From contig VCCP01000002.1 of NCBI GenBank assembly GCA_005765155.1, positions 2,976,001-3,040,000 on the forward strand: 64,000 nucleotides of DNA, read 5' to 3'. Made by a program: the position numbers and the translations under genes. Source of the DNA: Zelopaecilomyces penicillatus. Lineage: Eukaryota; Ascomycota; Sordariomycetes; Hypocreales; Pseudodiploosporaceae. Below the pieces are notes generated by a model. That model was not told the origin of the DNA. It made no database searches and saw only the letters and a program-made list of their open reading frames with translations. Each line of letters opens with the position of its first letter. Position 1 is the first letter of the stretch. Shown here one piece after another: positions 37,264 to 50,158 of the stretch.

Positions 37264-37268
37264 ATTAT

Positions 37269-39591
37269 TTAATATATAATAGCTTTTATTAAAGTTATAA
37301 ATAATAAATTTAAATATTATTTAATATTTAATAGCTTTTAATTATTATTTATATTCTTTAATACTTTTATCTTTTATATTAATATTAATATCTTTATTAT
37401 CTTTATCTTAATAATAAATATAATTATTTTATATTTAATATTTAAGTATCTATTATTAATATTAAATAGATTAAGTATTTTCTTTATTTTAATAATAATA
37501 TTAATTATTTTATTAATAGGTATTATTATTAGATTTTATATTTAATTTTTTATAAAAATTATCCTATTAATTTAATTTATTATATAAAAGTATATATCCT
37601 ATTTATTCTTAAGGGTTTATCTATTTTCTATTATAAAAAAATCTATTTAATCTTTAATTTATTTAATCTATTAAATAATTATATAATCTTATTTCTATAA
37701 ATCCTTTATATATATTTTAATCTATTATAAAGGTTTAATTTATTTACTATAGATTTTATAATTATTATCTTTATTAACTAGAATATTAATTATTTTATTT
37801 ATAATATACCTGATTATTTAATTTATTAGATATATATATTAATTCTATTATTATTATATTATCTATCTAATAATATTTTAATATAGCTATATTAAAAAGT
37901 AATTTAGTTTTATTAAGTATTATTTATTAGGCTTATTATTTTTTATAAATATATTTAAGATATTTATTTAGATTTATACCTTTTTATAAATAAAAAATTA
38001 ATTTATTAAAGGATTTATCTAAATATATATAGATTTAATTTAATTATTAATTAATTATTTTAAACCTAGCTATTTTTATTATTTAAAATAGCTTTAAAGC
38101 TTATTCCTTAATATTAATACCTTAATAATAATCTTTTTTAAAATATTTTATAATTAATAATTATTTAATAATATTAATTTTATTTATTTTAAATTATTTT
38201 TATAATACTATAATCTATATATTAATAGATCTTTTAATAATCTAATATTATTATTTTATTATTATATTAATCTATTAATATAATACTTTTTTATAAAATA
38301 ATTAAAAAAGATTTATATAAATAGTTTTAATATAGAATAGATAAATTATATTATCTTAAATACTTTTAATAAAAAGGTTTATATTTCCTTAAATAATATT
38401 ACCTTTAACTTATACTATATCTAATTTATTAAAAGATTTTTTTTATTTAGGGTTAAATATTCTAATCTTTTATATCTTTTAATTATTATATTAAGCTTAT
38501 ATAATCCCTTATAATTAATTATTTATTTTATTACTTAATTTATTTATTATATTTTTAATTATTTATTTAAATAATATCTAAAATTATTTATTTAATAAAT
38601 TAATAAAAGATATTATATTTAATACTATTAAAAGAATCTTTTAATTATTTATTATAAAGGTATTTTATACTTTAATTATACTATCTTTTTATATTTTAGG
38701 ATATATAATTAATTCTTAATAAGATAATAAAAATAGATTAATTAATAAAAATAATAATATAGAATTATCTAATAATAATAAGATTATCTATAATAATACC
38801 CTAAAAGGAGTATAATTAATATTATATATATTTTATTTATTAATACTAGATAATATAATAGATCTTTTCTATATTTTTTTATTTAAAAAAAGATTTTAAT
38901 CTATTCCTTTTAATAACTATTAATAGTATTATTTAATTTAATTAAAAGATATAAATTTAATTATTAGCTTATCTTTTAATAATTTCTTTAATATTAATAT
39001 AATTTTATATAAAAAAATCCTATTTATAATTATCTATTTTAATTTAATAATTTAATATTATTATTTATTTATTTAAAATTAATAGAAATAAAAAAATTAT
39101 TATATTTAAATATATATTTTTTAATAATTTATTAATAATTATTAATCTATTATTATTAATAGGATAATAGGATATTAATAGTATTATATTAATAATTATA
39201 TTAATTAATTTAGGTTTTAAATATTATTTATATTATTTTTATAAATACTAAATAAATTTACTTTTCCTTTTTATTTAATTTAATAGGAAATAGGATAATA
39301 GATTTTAAATAATTATAATATCTTTTAATAGTTTCTTAGCTTTTTTAATATTCTTTTTAATAATAATAGATATATATAGATATTTTATTTAAATAAATTC
39401 AATAATATATTTAATAATTAAGATCTTATTATTTATATTTATATAATTATTTTAATAATAATAAAAATCTTATTAATAGACTTAATTATTAAATAATTAT
39501 TAAATAATTATATTTAAGTAAAATAAAGTTTATAAATAATCATTATATAGGGATAGGGGTTATATAATTATTATAAGTAATTACTATTAAT
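37269..39591 (-). pseudogene. Gypsy-C gag-like region and leader
   Basis: Between the clean solo LTR and the Gypsy-C 5' LTR; by position gag and leader on the minus strand. No zinc knuckle or other motif could be read. Confidence 0.45.
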
Positions 39592-39724
39592 TATTATATA
39601 TAAAAAGGATGATTTTATTTTCTATTTAATCTTATAATTTAATTAATTATTTAATAATCTAATTAAGAGAATAAAGGAATAAAGGGATAATTATTCTAAT
39701 AACCTAATATAGATAATTATAATA
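39592..39724 (-). repeat. Gypsy-C 5' LTR (133 bp)
   Basis: Partner of 24,188-24,320. It is followed by TATAT (39,725-39,729). The host sequence around the insertion is a short tandem array of TATATATAGATCTTAA-like units, now split on either side of Gypsy-C. Confidence 0.85.
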
Positions 39725-39729
39725 TATAT

Positions 39730-42700
39730 ATAGATCTTAATATATATAGATTTTAATATATATTTAGAATTAGATTTAATTAATAAAATATTTATAAGAA
39801 AAAATAAATTAAAATAAATATCTATTAAAAAAATCCTTTTTTTAAAAAGCAACAAATAAAGGATTAATTTATATTTATAATATCTAAAAATACTTGTTAT
39901 ATTTATTAATTTAAAAGGATTTATTTAGGAATTTAATTATATTTATTTAAGGATTAATTATAATTAAAAAAAAAAGAAAATTCTATTTTATTTAAAATAT
40001 TAATATTATAAAAATATTAAGTATATTTAAATATATATAATAGTTTTTAATAGTTTAAATAAGTTTAAAATAAAATAAAAATACTATAATTATATAAATT
40101 TATAAAGGCTTATTAAAATAAAGTAATTATTTTAATAACTATTTATTTAAATAAATTAACCTTTTTATTAAAAAAGAAATAAATAAAAGGGATTTAAAAT
40201 ATTAATAAATTATTATTAAAATTATATAATTTTCTTAATATTTTTTAATTTAATAATATTAAAATATTATTTATATATTAAATAATAGATTATATTATTA
40301 ATCTATTATTAAATAAAATCTTATTATATAATATTATTTATTCTTTATTTTAATAAAAGTTATAAGAGCTATAAAAATATCTTAATAAAAATTTATTATT
40401 TAAGTATATATAAGCATTTAAAAGCCTTATAAATATATTTATTTTTTTATATTTAAAAAGGATAGTATTCTTAAATTATATATAAATTATTAAGATTTTA
40501 ATAGGATTATAAAGAAGAATTATTATATTTTATTCTTTATTATAAAGATCTTAAAATAAAATTATAAATATTAAAAAAAAATTAAAAATTAATATTAAGA
40601 ATATTTTTTATTAAATTAAAATTAAAAAAGAAAATAAATAAAAAATAGTTTTTTAAATATTATAGATATTATAAATACTTAATAATACTCTTTAATTTAA
40701 TTAATATATTAATTATATTTTAGTATTATATCTATAAGGTATTAAATAAATTAATTAATATAATTTATATTATTTATTTTAATAATATTTTTATTTTTTT
40801 TAAAATATATAAGAAATATATAAAATATACTAAATAAATATTATAAAAATTAAGGGTTATAGAATTATATATTAATCTAAAAAAGTATTAATTTTATAAA
40901 AAAATAAAAGAATCTTTAGATTTTATTTTATTCTTAAAAAAAAAATCTAGATAGAATTATAATAATTATAAAATAATAAAAGCTAAAAATCTATAAGAAA
41001 ATATAAATTTTTTTAGATTTTATAATGTTTATTAAAGATTTATTTATTAATATTTTAATATTATAATATTATTAAATACTTTATTAAAAGAGAGTATTAA
41101 TAAAAAAAAGCTAAAGAAAGTTATCTTAGATTTTATTAAATAATAAGCTTTTCTTAGATTTAAAAATATTTTTTAAAAAGTATTATTACTTTATTATTTT
41201 AATTTATAATATTAAATATATGTTAAGATTAATATATCTAGATTTATACTAATAAATATTATATTATAATAAGATAATAATTTTATATAGTATCCTATAG
41301 CTTTTTAATCTTAAAAAGTTTATATTAATAAAAGCTAATTATAATACTTTTAAGTAAGATATATTTATTATTATTTATTTATTTCAATATTAATAAAGAT
41401 ATATAAAAAGATTTATAAAATAAATAAAGATATTATTTAATTATTAAAATCTTAAATCTTTTATATCTTAAATAAGATTATTAAAAAGATAAGCTAGATA
41501 ATATTTAATATTAATACCTTATAATTTTATTATTAAATATTAATTAAATAAATTAAATTTAATAAATAATTTATTAAAATATTTAAATTATAAATATAAA
41601 GCTTTAAATAATATAGATTTAGTTTTTATATTATAATCTAGATTTATAAAGTTTATTATAATTAATTAATATAATAATAATCTTTTATTAAAGAATTATT
41701 TAGATTTCCTTTTATAAATAAAATCTATAATAAATTATAAATAAAGAATTTTATTAAAAGTAATAAAAGGGATATTTTTATAAAAAATACTTTATAATAT
41801 TAATATTTCTTAATCTTTATAAGAATTTATTAAGGATATCTAATCTAATAATAAAAAGATATATTAATAAAAAATAGATTTATTATAAAAGAAAAATAAT
41901 AATAATATTAGATATTAATTAATAGATATATATAGCTTCATTAAATTTAGGAATTATATTTATATTTTAAAAGAATTATCTTAAAAAAATAAGCTATTTT
42001 AGCTTTATTATAATAATCCTTTATCTAGATATTTTAATATTAATTATATTTTAAAGCTATTATTATCAAAGTTTTAATAATAGCTTATAAATAAAGATAT
42101 TAAAAGATATATTATAAGCTATAATATTTATTAAGATATAATATTATAATATTATTAATTATATAAATACTTAGATTCCTTATTAATATCTATATAATTA
42201 TAAAAATAAATCTTAATAGATTTTATTATTAAATTATTATTAATAATATTTAATAAAAAAAGATAGATTTAATATTAATTATTATTAATAAATATATTAA
42301 ATATATTTTATATTTTATTATATATATAATAATAATAATAAAGTTAATTAAATTATTTTATAATAAGATAGAATTATATTATAAAGTATTAAAAGTTATT
42401 ATATTAAATTAAGAATTAATGTTTATAAACTAGTTTTAGTTAGAATTATATTTTATTTATAAATAAATATTTAAATAAAAAGGATAAATTAAATATTAAA
42501 ATATTATCTTTAATATTTTATAATAAAAGAATAGATAGTTTAATTATCTTTACTTTATATAAAATAATTTATATATAATTTAATAAAATCTTTAATAATA
42601 GGATTTTTATTATATAAGGCTTTAATAAGCTATAATCTAGATTTTAGAAAAATTAATAAAGATAATAGAATAATATAAGTTTTTATAATTAAATTCTATA

Positions 42701-44588
42701 TTAGAATTTTAATTAAAATATAAGAAAAGCTAGAGAATAATTAATAAAATATTATAATAAAACAGATAAAATACTATAATAAGGTATTTCTATTTATAGA
42801 TTTTAAATAAGGATCCTTAATTATATTTAATATTAAGAATTTAAAATTAAAAATAAAATATAAGCTAGTATTATATTTTATTAATTTATTTAAAATATTA
42901 TAGTTTATTAAAATATAAATATATTAACTAGCTTTATTTAATTAATATATAAGGCTTTATAATACTTTTATATTAGCTTATTTAAATCTTAAGAAAAATA
43001 ATAAAATAATAATTTAGATATTTTACTTATATTAGAACTTTAAGATAAAAAAGAATAAGAAATTAAAGAAATTAAAGATTAAGCTATAATAAAATATAAA
43101 TAATATTATTTAATTAAATAAAAGGATTAGCTTTTAAAATATAATTAATAGATTATAATAAAAGATATTAATATAATAAAGATATTAATAGCTTTTAATA
43201 AAATATTAATAAAAAAGTTATAAAAGATTATTAAAAAACTATTTAAAAGGAATTAAAAACTTAATAATATAAAATTATAATTATATTATATTTTAATTTA
43301 AATAATAAGGTATATCTTTAAATTTATTATAAATAGATAATAGCTTTTATAAAATAAATTATTAAAAAATAATAATAAAAAGAATATAAAGAAACCTTAA
43401 TTAAATATACTTATATATATAAGAAAATTATAATAATTTATTAATAAGTTTATTATTAATATTATCCTTTCTATTTATTATATTTTTAATTATTTTATAA
43501 TAGTTATAGAAAGTAATTTATTAGATAATATAATCTTTATTATTTTTATTTAAATAAAGAATTTTATCTTTTTTTAAATACTTAATTTATCTTTAAAAAA
43601 GATTTTTATAGATCTTTATTATTTAATAATAATATTTTTATTAAATTTATAATTAGATTAAATAGCTATTTAAACTAGTATTAAATAATAATAAAGATAT
43701 TTTTATATTAAATAATAAATAAATTATATATAGCCTTAATAGAATTATATTCCTTTAAAGATATAATAAGGCTAAACTTATAATAATATATTATTTTAAT
43801 ATTATTAAAAGCTAAATAAAGATTTAATAAAATATTAATTAAAGTATATTATTTATCTTTAATAAATAATAGATTTTTAAAATCTAATTAATTTTCTTTA
43901 ATTAAATTAATAAGAAAATATAAATAATTAATTAAATTTTAGGTATTACTTTATATAATAATAAAAGGATTAAATAATAATAAAAATATTAATAATTATT
44001 AAATAAAAAGCTATAATAATATTATTTATTTATAAAAAGTATTTAATTAATTATTTATTATATTATTTATATCTTTTAATATAAGTATTAATAAATATAT
44101 AGAATATATTTATAATTTTTATAAGCTTTACCTTATATTTTATTTTTTTATAATTAATAGCTAAAGAAATATAAAAATAATATATATTAATTAATTTTTT
44201 ATTATAATTTTATTTGTTTAATTAAGCTATTTTTTAATAATATAAATAAGAATATAGGATTTCTTTTAGGGTATTATTTTAATAAATAATAAAATATTAT
44301 AAAAAAAGTAATAAAAATCTAAAGAAAAAGAGATAAGAATATAATAATTTAATTATAAAAAATATTATAAAATAAAAAATAAAAAGGTATAAATAATAAA
44401 GATATAAAGAGATAAGATAGGAAAGGTATAATAATAAAAATATAATAAAAGAGTAGATAAGAAGATAGTATTTTATTATTATTTAATTAAGATTTTATAA
44501 TCAGGCTAATAATAATATAATAATAATAAAAGTTTAAAATTTAATATATAATAGTATTAGATTATTATTATAATAATAAAGAAATAAT
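39730..44588 (+). pseudogene. Gypsy-D pol remains
   Basis: Plus-strand fragments at about 40,620-40,850 follow a Gypsy reverse transcriptase ('KIKE..K.K..F', 'YKYL..LF.LIN', then a catalytic box reading YFNNIFIF at 40,775-40,798). An integrase-like stretch with 'NRFYY......D.ILIIIDKYIKY' fragments lies near 42,200-42,310. The rest is too AT-rich for domain calls. It joins the Gypsy-D 5' part (22,810-24,187) across Gypsy-C. Confidence 0.65.
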
Positions 44589-44778
44589 TATAATAGTATT
44601 ATAAAATATAAGACTTATATACCTAGAATAGTATATAATCTTTAAATATATAGTATTTCTAAGCTTATTTTTATTATTATAATATAAATAAAATAAGTAA
44701 TAGTCTTTTATAATAATAATATTTAAATATAGTTATCTTTATCCTATCTAACTATTATAAATTAAACCTGTTATTATA
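44589..44778 (+). repeat. Gypsy-D 3' LTR (190 bp)
   Basis: Partner of 22,620-22,809, equal length, followed by the TSD AATTA (44,779-44,783). Confidence 0.88.
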
Positions 44779-46799
44779 AATTATATAAATATTTTATTTC
44801 TTTTTTTATATTAATTATATATTATTTTTTAAATATATTTTTTAAATATTATCTTTAATTAATATTAAATTTAATCTTAATATAAATAATATTATTTATA
44901 AAATATTCTATAATTTTAAGCTTTAATTCAATTCTTTTATTTATATTTTATAATTTAATAGTATTATATTATTATTATTAATATTTATTATAAAGGATTT
45001 ATTATTAATTTTTATTATTATATATTTTTAAATATTAAAATTAATTCTTTTATTTAATAATTAATAATATTATTTAATCTCTTTTTCTTTTAATCTTATT
45101 TTTAAAATTAAGTTTATATTAGCTTTAATTATTATTATTATTATTAAATATTATTAAATATTTATAATTATAATAAAAGCTTATTAAAAGAAATAATATT
45201 ATTTTATTATTTATTAAATTTATTTAACTTTTATTTATTAAATCGAAAATATTATATTAAATCTTGTTTATTATAATTTTATTAAATAATTAATATAATT
45301 AATAATTTAATTGAAAATTATTTTTATTTATTATTATATATCTTTTATATAATTAAGAAATTTATATATTTTAATCTTTTTTTAAAAAAATAAAAAGTTA
45401 ATTATTTATTATTTAATATTAATTTAATATTATTTTTATTTTAATATATCTATTAATTTATAAAAAAATTTTAAGATATAATAATAAATATATATTTTAT
45501 ATTAAGATTTAAAAGCTTTATAAAAAAATAAATCTATTATAATATTAATATATTTTTAAATTATTTTTAATTATTTATATAAATTATTAATATTATTATT
45601 TTTAAATATTATTTTTAATTTTATTAATTTTTAATTTTATTAATTTTTAACTTTATAATATATTTATATTATCAATATTTTATTTTATAGATTTTTAATA
45701 GATTTTTTATTATTTTAATATATTTAATATATCTTAATTAATAAATAATAATATTATATTTTTTATAATAATATTAAAATTATTTTAAATTTAAATTTTA
45801 ATCTTATAATAAATAATTTAAAAATTATATTATAATTAATTAAATATTAATTATATTTTATTTATTAATATACTAATATATAAATATTTATATATAAAGA
45901 TTTAAGATTATTTTAATCTTAATATAAATTATTAATAATAATAATAAGAATTATAAAGTTATAAATAATATAATAATAAATAAAAAAGCTTTAAATAATT
46001 TTTTTAAAAGATAATAAAGATTAAATATAAATTTAATATATTTTTATTATAATATTATATTTATTATATAATATAAATAATCTTAAAATTAAAAGCTATA
46101 AATTAAATTTCTTTTATTATATTTAATAATTTATATATAATTTATCTTTAATATATTTAAAAATTAGATTATTATTTATTATTATTTATTATTATTTAAT
46201 AATAAATTATTATTATAATATTAATAATATTTAATTATAATATTCTTAAAATCTTTATAAATTTATATTAAATAAAAATAAAAATATTATTTTATAAAAA
46301 AATAAAAAACTATATATTATCTTTATTAAATTATATTTCTTTAAATTATTAATAATATTAAATTTATAATTATAAGTATTTTTAATAAAATTAAATATTA
46401 ATCAAAACTTAAAAAAATATAAATTAAATAATATTAATTATCTTTATTAAATAAAAGCTTTTTTTAAATAAATGAATATTTATATTTATATTTTAATTTA
46501 ATAAATTAAAATATTTAATAATAATAATCTTTAATATTATAAAAAGCTTTATAATAATATATATAATATATATTTTAACAAATTAAATAAAATTATAATT
46601 TAATTAAAAAATCTTAAAAATCTTATTAATTTTTAATTCTTATTTATAATTCTAATTTATAAATTTATTAAAATTAATAAATAAAATAATTAAAATTAAA
46701 AGTTTAATAAATAAAAAATTATTATTAAAATATAATTAATATAAATTATTTTTATTAAAGCTTTATTTTTAAAATTAAATATATATTTATATATATAAT

Positions 46800-46958
46800 A
46801 AAATTTATTAATATAATAAAATTTATTAATATAATAAAATTTATTAATATAATAAAATTTATTAATATAATAAAATTTATTAATATAATAAAATTTATTA
46901 ATATAATAAAATTTATTAATATAATAAAATTTATTAATATAATAAAATTTATTAATAT
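46800..46958 (+). repeat. 18-bp A/T-only tandem array, 9 copies
   Basis: Nine head-to-tail units of AAAATTTATTAATATAAT, the last truncated to 15 bp, all identical. The unit has no G or C, so RIP cannot alter it. Confidence 0.95.
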
Positions 46959-47233
46959 TAAATTTAAAATAAATAAAATTTAAAATAAAAACTGTTATAA
47001 TTATTATAAATTATAATTAAAATATAAAAAGAATTTATATTAAAATATAATTATATAAAGACTTATTATTAGCTTAAAATAATATAAATATATAATTAAA
47101 GATTTAATTAATATTAAAAAAAAGCTTATTATATTAAAATAATCTTATTATATATTTATTTATATAAATATAATAAAATTAAACTTAAATAAAATAGCTT
47201 ATATAAGAAAATCAGCTATAACCTTATATATTA

Positions 47234-47308
47234 ATATATAAAGACTTTATATATATAAATTAACTAATATAAAGCTTTATATATATAAATTAACTAATAT
47301 AAAGCTTT
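47234..47308 (+). repeat. 30-bp tandem repeat, about 2.5 copies
   Basis: Units of about 30 bp containing TTAACTAATATAAAGCTTT, directly left of the MULE transposon end. Confidence 0.8.
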
Positions 47309-47359
47309 ATATAACTATATAATACACCTTAAAGTATCAGCGCCTTATAATATAATTTA

Positions 47360-47408
47360 AGTATTACTATTTATATATTACTTTTTTGCTATTCATATAT
47401 TAATAGCC
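47360..47408 (+). repeat. MULE left terminal inverted repeat (conserved block, RIPed)
   Basis: 49 bp equal in length to 50,062-50,110 in reverse complement. All eight differences are C to T or G to A in this copy. Confidence 0.9.
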
Positions 47409-47502
47409 TATATACACTCCACCATACACCCCTCCACTGACTTTGCCATACCCTTATATATAAATTATAGTATATTAGGCTAGAATTTTTTATAAGCTAT
47501 TA

Positions 47503-49833
47503 TTAATATAATAGCGATTTAATTCCTTAATTAAACTAGCTAGCCATACTATATAAGGCCAGCTTAATTCCTTTAAATCTATACTCTTCTTTAAAGTATT
47601 ATATTTTAAGTTATATGCTTAACTATATAGTATGATCTAAACTTCCTATCCCTAGTGCCTTTAGTATCTCTGGTATAAAAGCTGGTATAGCCTCTTATCC
47701 TACTTAAAGTTACTATCACTTATTAATTAGATTATTACTTAACCGATTAATAGATAGAGCCTAACTTAAGGCTTCCTTAATCTTATATCCTAAAGGCTCT
47801 CTATGAATACTGGTATTAAGTCTCTGTAAAGCTAACTAGCTTATATAGGGCAAGTAGGTATGCCTATGCCTATGCCTATGTATACTCTATATGGCTGGAA
47901 TAGCTTTACTTTCCTCTATACCTTATATATTAAGCTTAGATAATATTAGTAGCTTTTTATTTATTATAAGATATAGGTAGCTATAAAGGTTTTCAATAAT
48001 ATTAGGATTATAGATTTAAAGCAATAATTCTTTTAAATCCTAGTAATTGAATTAGCTAGGATCTTCTATAATAAATAGGGCTCTCTTTACTAATAGCTTT
48101 TCAAGCCATTAATAAGGATAAATATCCTTCTTATAGAGTAACTCTATAGCCTCTAGCTTCTATAGAATAAGATATATATAGGGGAGCCTATACTACTATA
48201 TAAAGCGATTACTATAAGGTTTGAGTAGTATAGCTTTATAGATTAATAATAGAATTATAGCTAGGGCTAGCTAATATTACTTATTAATTAAATTAATAAC
48301 TATATATATAATAGCAATGATTATATTATCAAGCTAAGCCTATCTAAGGAATTAAAGCTATTAATATATCTATATTATAGCAGCCTTTTTAATATATATA
48401 TACTCTTTTTATTATATTATTTACTATATTAAATTAAAGAGGAAATAAAGATCTATATATCTATTAATTAGATAGGATTTTAGATCTTTATATACTATTT
48501 TAATAGGGCTATTAACTTATTAATTAAAGTTATAATATTTATTAAGATAATACTTTACTCACTGCCTATACCAAGGTATATATTCCTTTGAAATATATAT
48601 CAAGATATGATTTTGATAGCTATTATATATAGCCTTTATCTTTCACTATACCTTAAAGAAATCAGCTTTCTATAGTATATAGATAATAGCTTATTAAGCT
48701 TTAAATATAATATCTTAGCTATAATCATTAGGGCTAGGGCTAGAGGCTATATCAGCCTTAATAAGCTATTACTCTGCCTTTTATATAGTTAAATTATTAT
48801 TAATTTCCTTAATCTTAATATCTTTAATACTATTAAAAGCTATAGGGATATTCAGATCTCTTTAGTATAATTAAATCTTTAACTTTATATTAGTATTTAT
48901 ATAATAAATATAAAGCTATTATTATAAATCTAGAAAAGTTAGATTTAAAGCTTTTTTTAAAGCTATTTCCTTATCAATAATAATTATATATAGTATATAG
49001 ATATTAAGCTAGCTATAGAAATCATAAAGCTATTTATAGAGCTATTAAAATCTAATCTCTTTTTTTATATTAATAAGGCTAAAGGTGAAATTTATAAGAG
49101 ATTTCTAATTAATAATATTAATAACCTAAAAAAAATAGAGTTTAAAGCAATTAATCTTATATATATTATCTATACTAAGAACCTTAGGAAAACACTTCTA
49201 TATAACTTTATACCATAGAAAAGTCTATAAAATAGCCTCAAGCTTGTTATTAGGAGAGAACTTTATATAATACTATAAGCCACCCTTCTTAAGGGCCTTA
49301 ATAAAGGCTTATATTATTATAAGGCCTCTAAGGCTAGTAATATAAAGCTTCTAATAGTTATTATAGATATCCTTTTGAATAAAAAAGCTAGCTTTTATAG
49401 GGCTTAAAGACTTTAGGATATTATATATCTTATAGGCAGCTAGGCTATAGTTTTCAATGAGTATACCCTAAAGCATCTATTATAACTCTATATAGCAATA
49501 TAATATAGGATATATAAAGGCATCTAATAATAATAGGTAATTATATTTATTTTCTATTATATAAAAAGTCTACTTTTAGTTTAACTTTAGTATAGTTAAA
49601 GCAGTGATCTTGAACTTATAATTTAATTACCTAGTAGAAGCCTATTAAAGCCCTAGATTAATAGAAGCTCTTACCCTAGCCCTATTATATATAAGAGTAT
49701 AGGAAGATAGGGTCTTAATATCATTATTATTAAAGTTATAAGGATTATATAATGATTTCTTTACTAAAGCTATACTATTATTATAATAAAAATTCTAAAG
49801 GAATTTATAAAGCTTAGCAAAGGATATATACAT
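47503..49833 (-). pseudogene. MULE transposase with FAR1-like N-terminus (777 codons with nonsense)
   Basis: One frame runs from ATG at 49,833 to TAA at 47,503-47,505; five landmarks spread along it are all in phase. The first about 150 codons resemble a FAR1/WRKY-GCM1-type DNA-binding region. The MULE catalytic core follows: 'SIDNIYKIN' at 49,176-49,150 (DNTYKTN in active members, first catalytic aspartate), then 'IIIDKEIALKKA' at about 48,984-48,949 (TD..AL..A, second aspartate). The continuation is coherent to 'EAIPAFIPEILKALGIGS' near 47,690-47,640. Interruptions are mostly TAA or TAG where Gln is plausible. Cut-and-paste transposase, inactive here. Fungal relatives include the Hop-type MULEs. 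Confidence 0.82.
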
Positions 49834-50061
49834 CGCTGATAGCAGTATTAGGGGCAGAAATAAGGCAGCTATATTATTAAAGTGTTGAGGGAGGTAAAGT
49901 TGTGATGTTGTAAGTTGAATGCGAAGGTGGAATTATAACGAGGTTGTTGCAGGGCTACACGTGACTTTTGCGGCATCCTTTAAAGTGCCAGCCTTACACA
50001 GCCAAATTTGGGTGTGCAGGCCTGGGATAGAGGGGTGTGCGCAGAAAATAAGCTGTGCACA

Positions 50062-50110
50062 GGCCACTAATATGCGAATAGCAAAAAAGTAATGTGCGAA
50101 TAGCAATACT
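50062..50110 (-). repeat. MULE right terminal inverted repeat (conserved block, intact)
   Basis: Contains two direct copies of TGCGAATAGCAA about 20 bp apart, possible transposase binding sites. CpG sites are intact here but mutated in the left copy. Confidence 0.88.
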
Positions 50111-50158
50111 CTATAATTTAGGTATATAGGTATAGAATAGAGGGGTGAGCTAAAGTGT

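Larger units (their letters stand above)
24188..39724 (-). mobile_element. Gypsy-C: second layer of nest II, minus-strand Gypsy
   Basis: Bounded by 133-bp LTRs at 24,188-24,320 (3') and 39,592-39,724 (5') with TSD TATAT. Subtracting Copia-B and the 214-bp solo LTR with their duplications leaves about 8.5 kb. Minus-strand order agrees: reverse transcriptase at about 35,300-34,900, and integrase at about 26,900-26,300 beyond the Copia-B insertion. The TSD is low-complexity, but equal LTR length and gene order support the limits. Confidence 0.85.
22620..44778 (+). mobile_element. Gypsy-D: outermost Gypsy element of nest II
   Basis: Defined by 190-bp LTRs at 22,620-22,809 and 44,589-44,778 and the TSD AATTA (22,615-22,619 and 44,779-44,783). 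Without the inserted Gypsy-C (15.5 kb with its own guests) the element is about 6.6 kb, normal for a Gypsy. Plus-strand coding remains continue at 39,730-44,588. It is almost pure A+T, the most decayed element in this nest, as expected of the oldest layer. Confidence 0.9.
44784..47323. other. Extremely AT-rich stretch with tandem arrays
   Basis: Right flank of Gypsy-D; almost only A and T, no coding motif seen. It holds an 18-bp array at 46,800-46,958, a 16-bp-like duplication near 45,605-45,650 and a 30-bp repeat at 47,234-47,308. Confidence 0.65.
47324..50158 (-). mobile_element. MULE (Mutator-like) DNA transposon, about 2.8 kb
   Basis: Terminal inverted repeats bracket a transposase pseudogene on the minus strand. 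A 49-bp block at 47,360-47,408 is the reverse complement of 50,062-50,110 apart from eight transitions. Outside this the ends are similar but less clear (ACACC at about 47,324; its counterpart near 50,158), and I could not confirm a target duplication, so the termini are approximate. The right third of a kilobase has normal base composition; the left end and the coding region are RIP-mutated. Confidence 0.85.

Noticed and set aside
46800..46958. CRISPR-like array
   Set aside because: Units are contiguous without spacers and the genome is fungal; it is a plain tandem repeat.
1..49850. AT-rich block as mitochondrial or organellar DNA
   Set aside because: It contains Gypsy and Copia reverse transcriptases, LTRs with TSDs and a MULE, all nuclear; no mitochondrial gene was seen.
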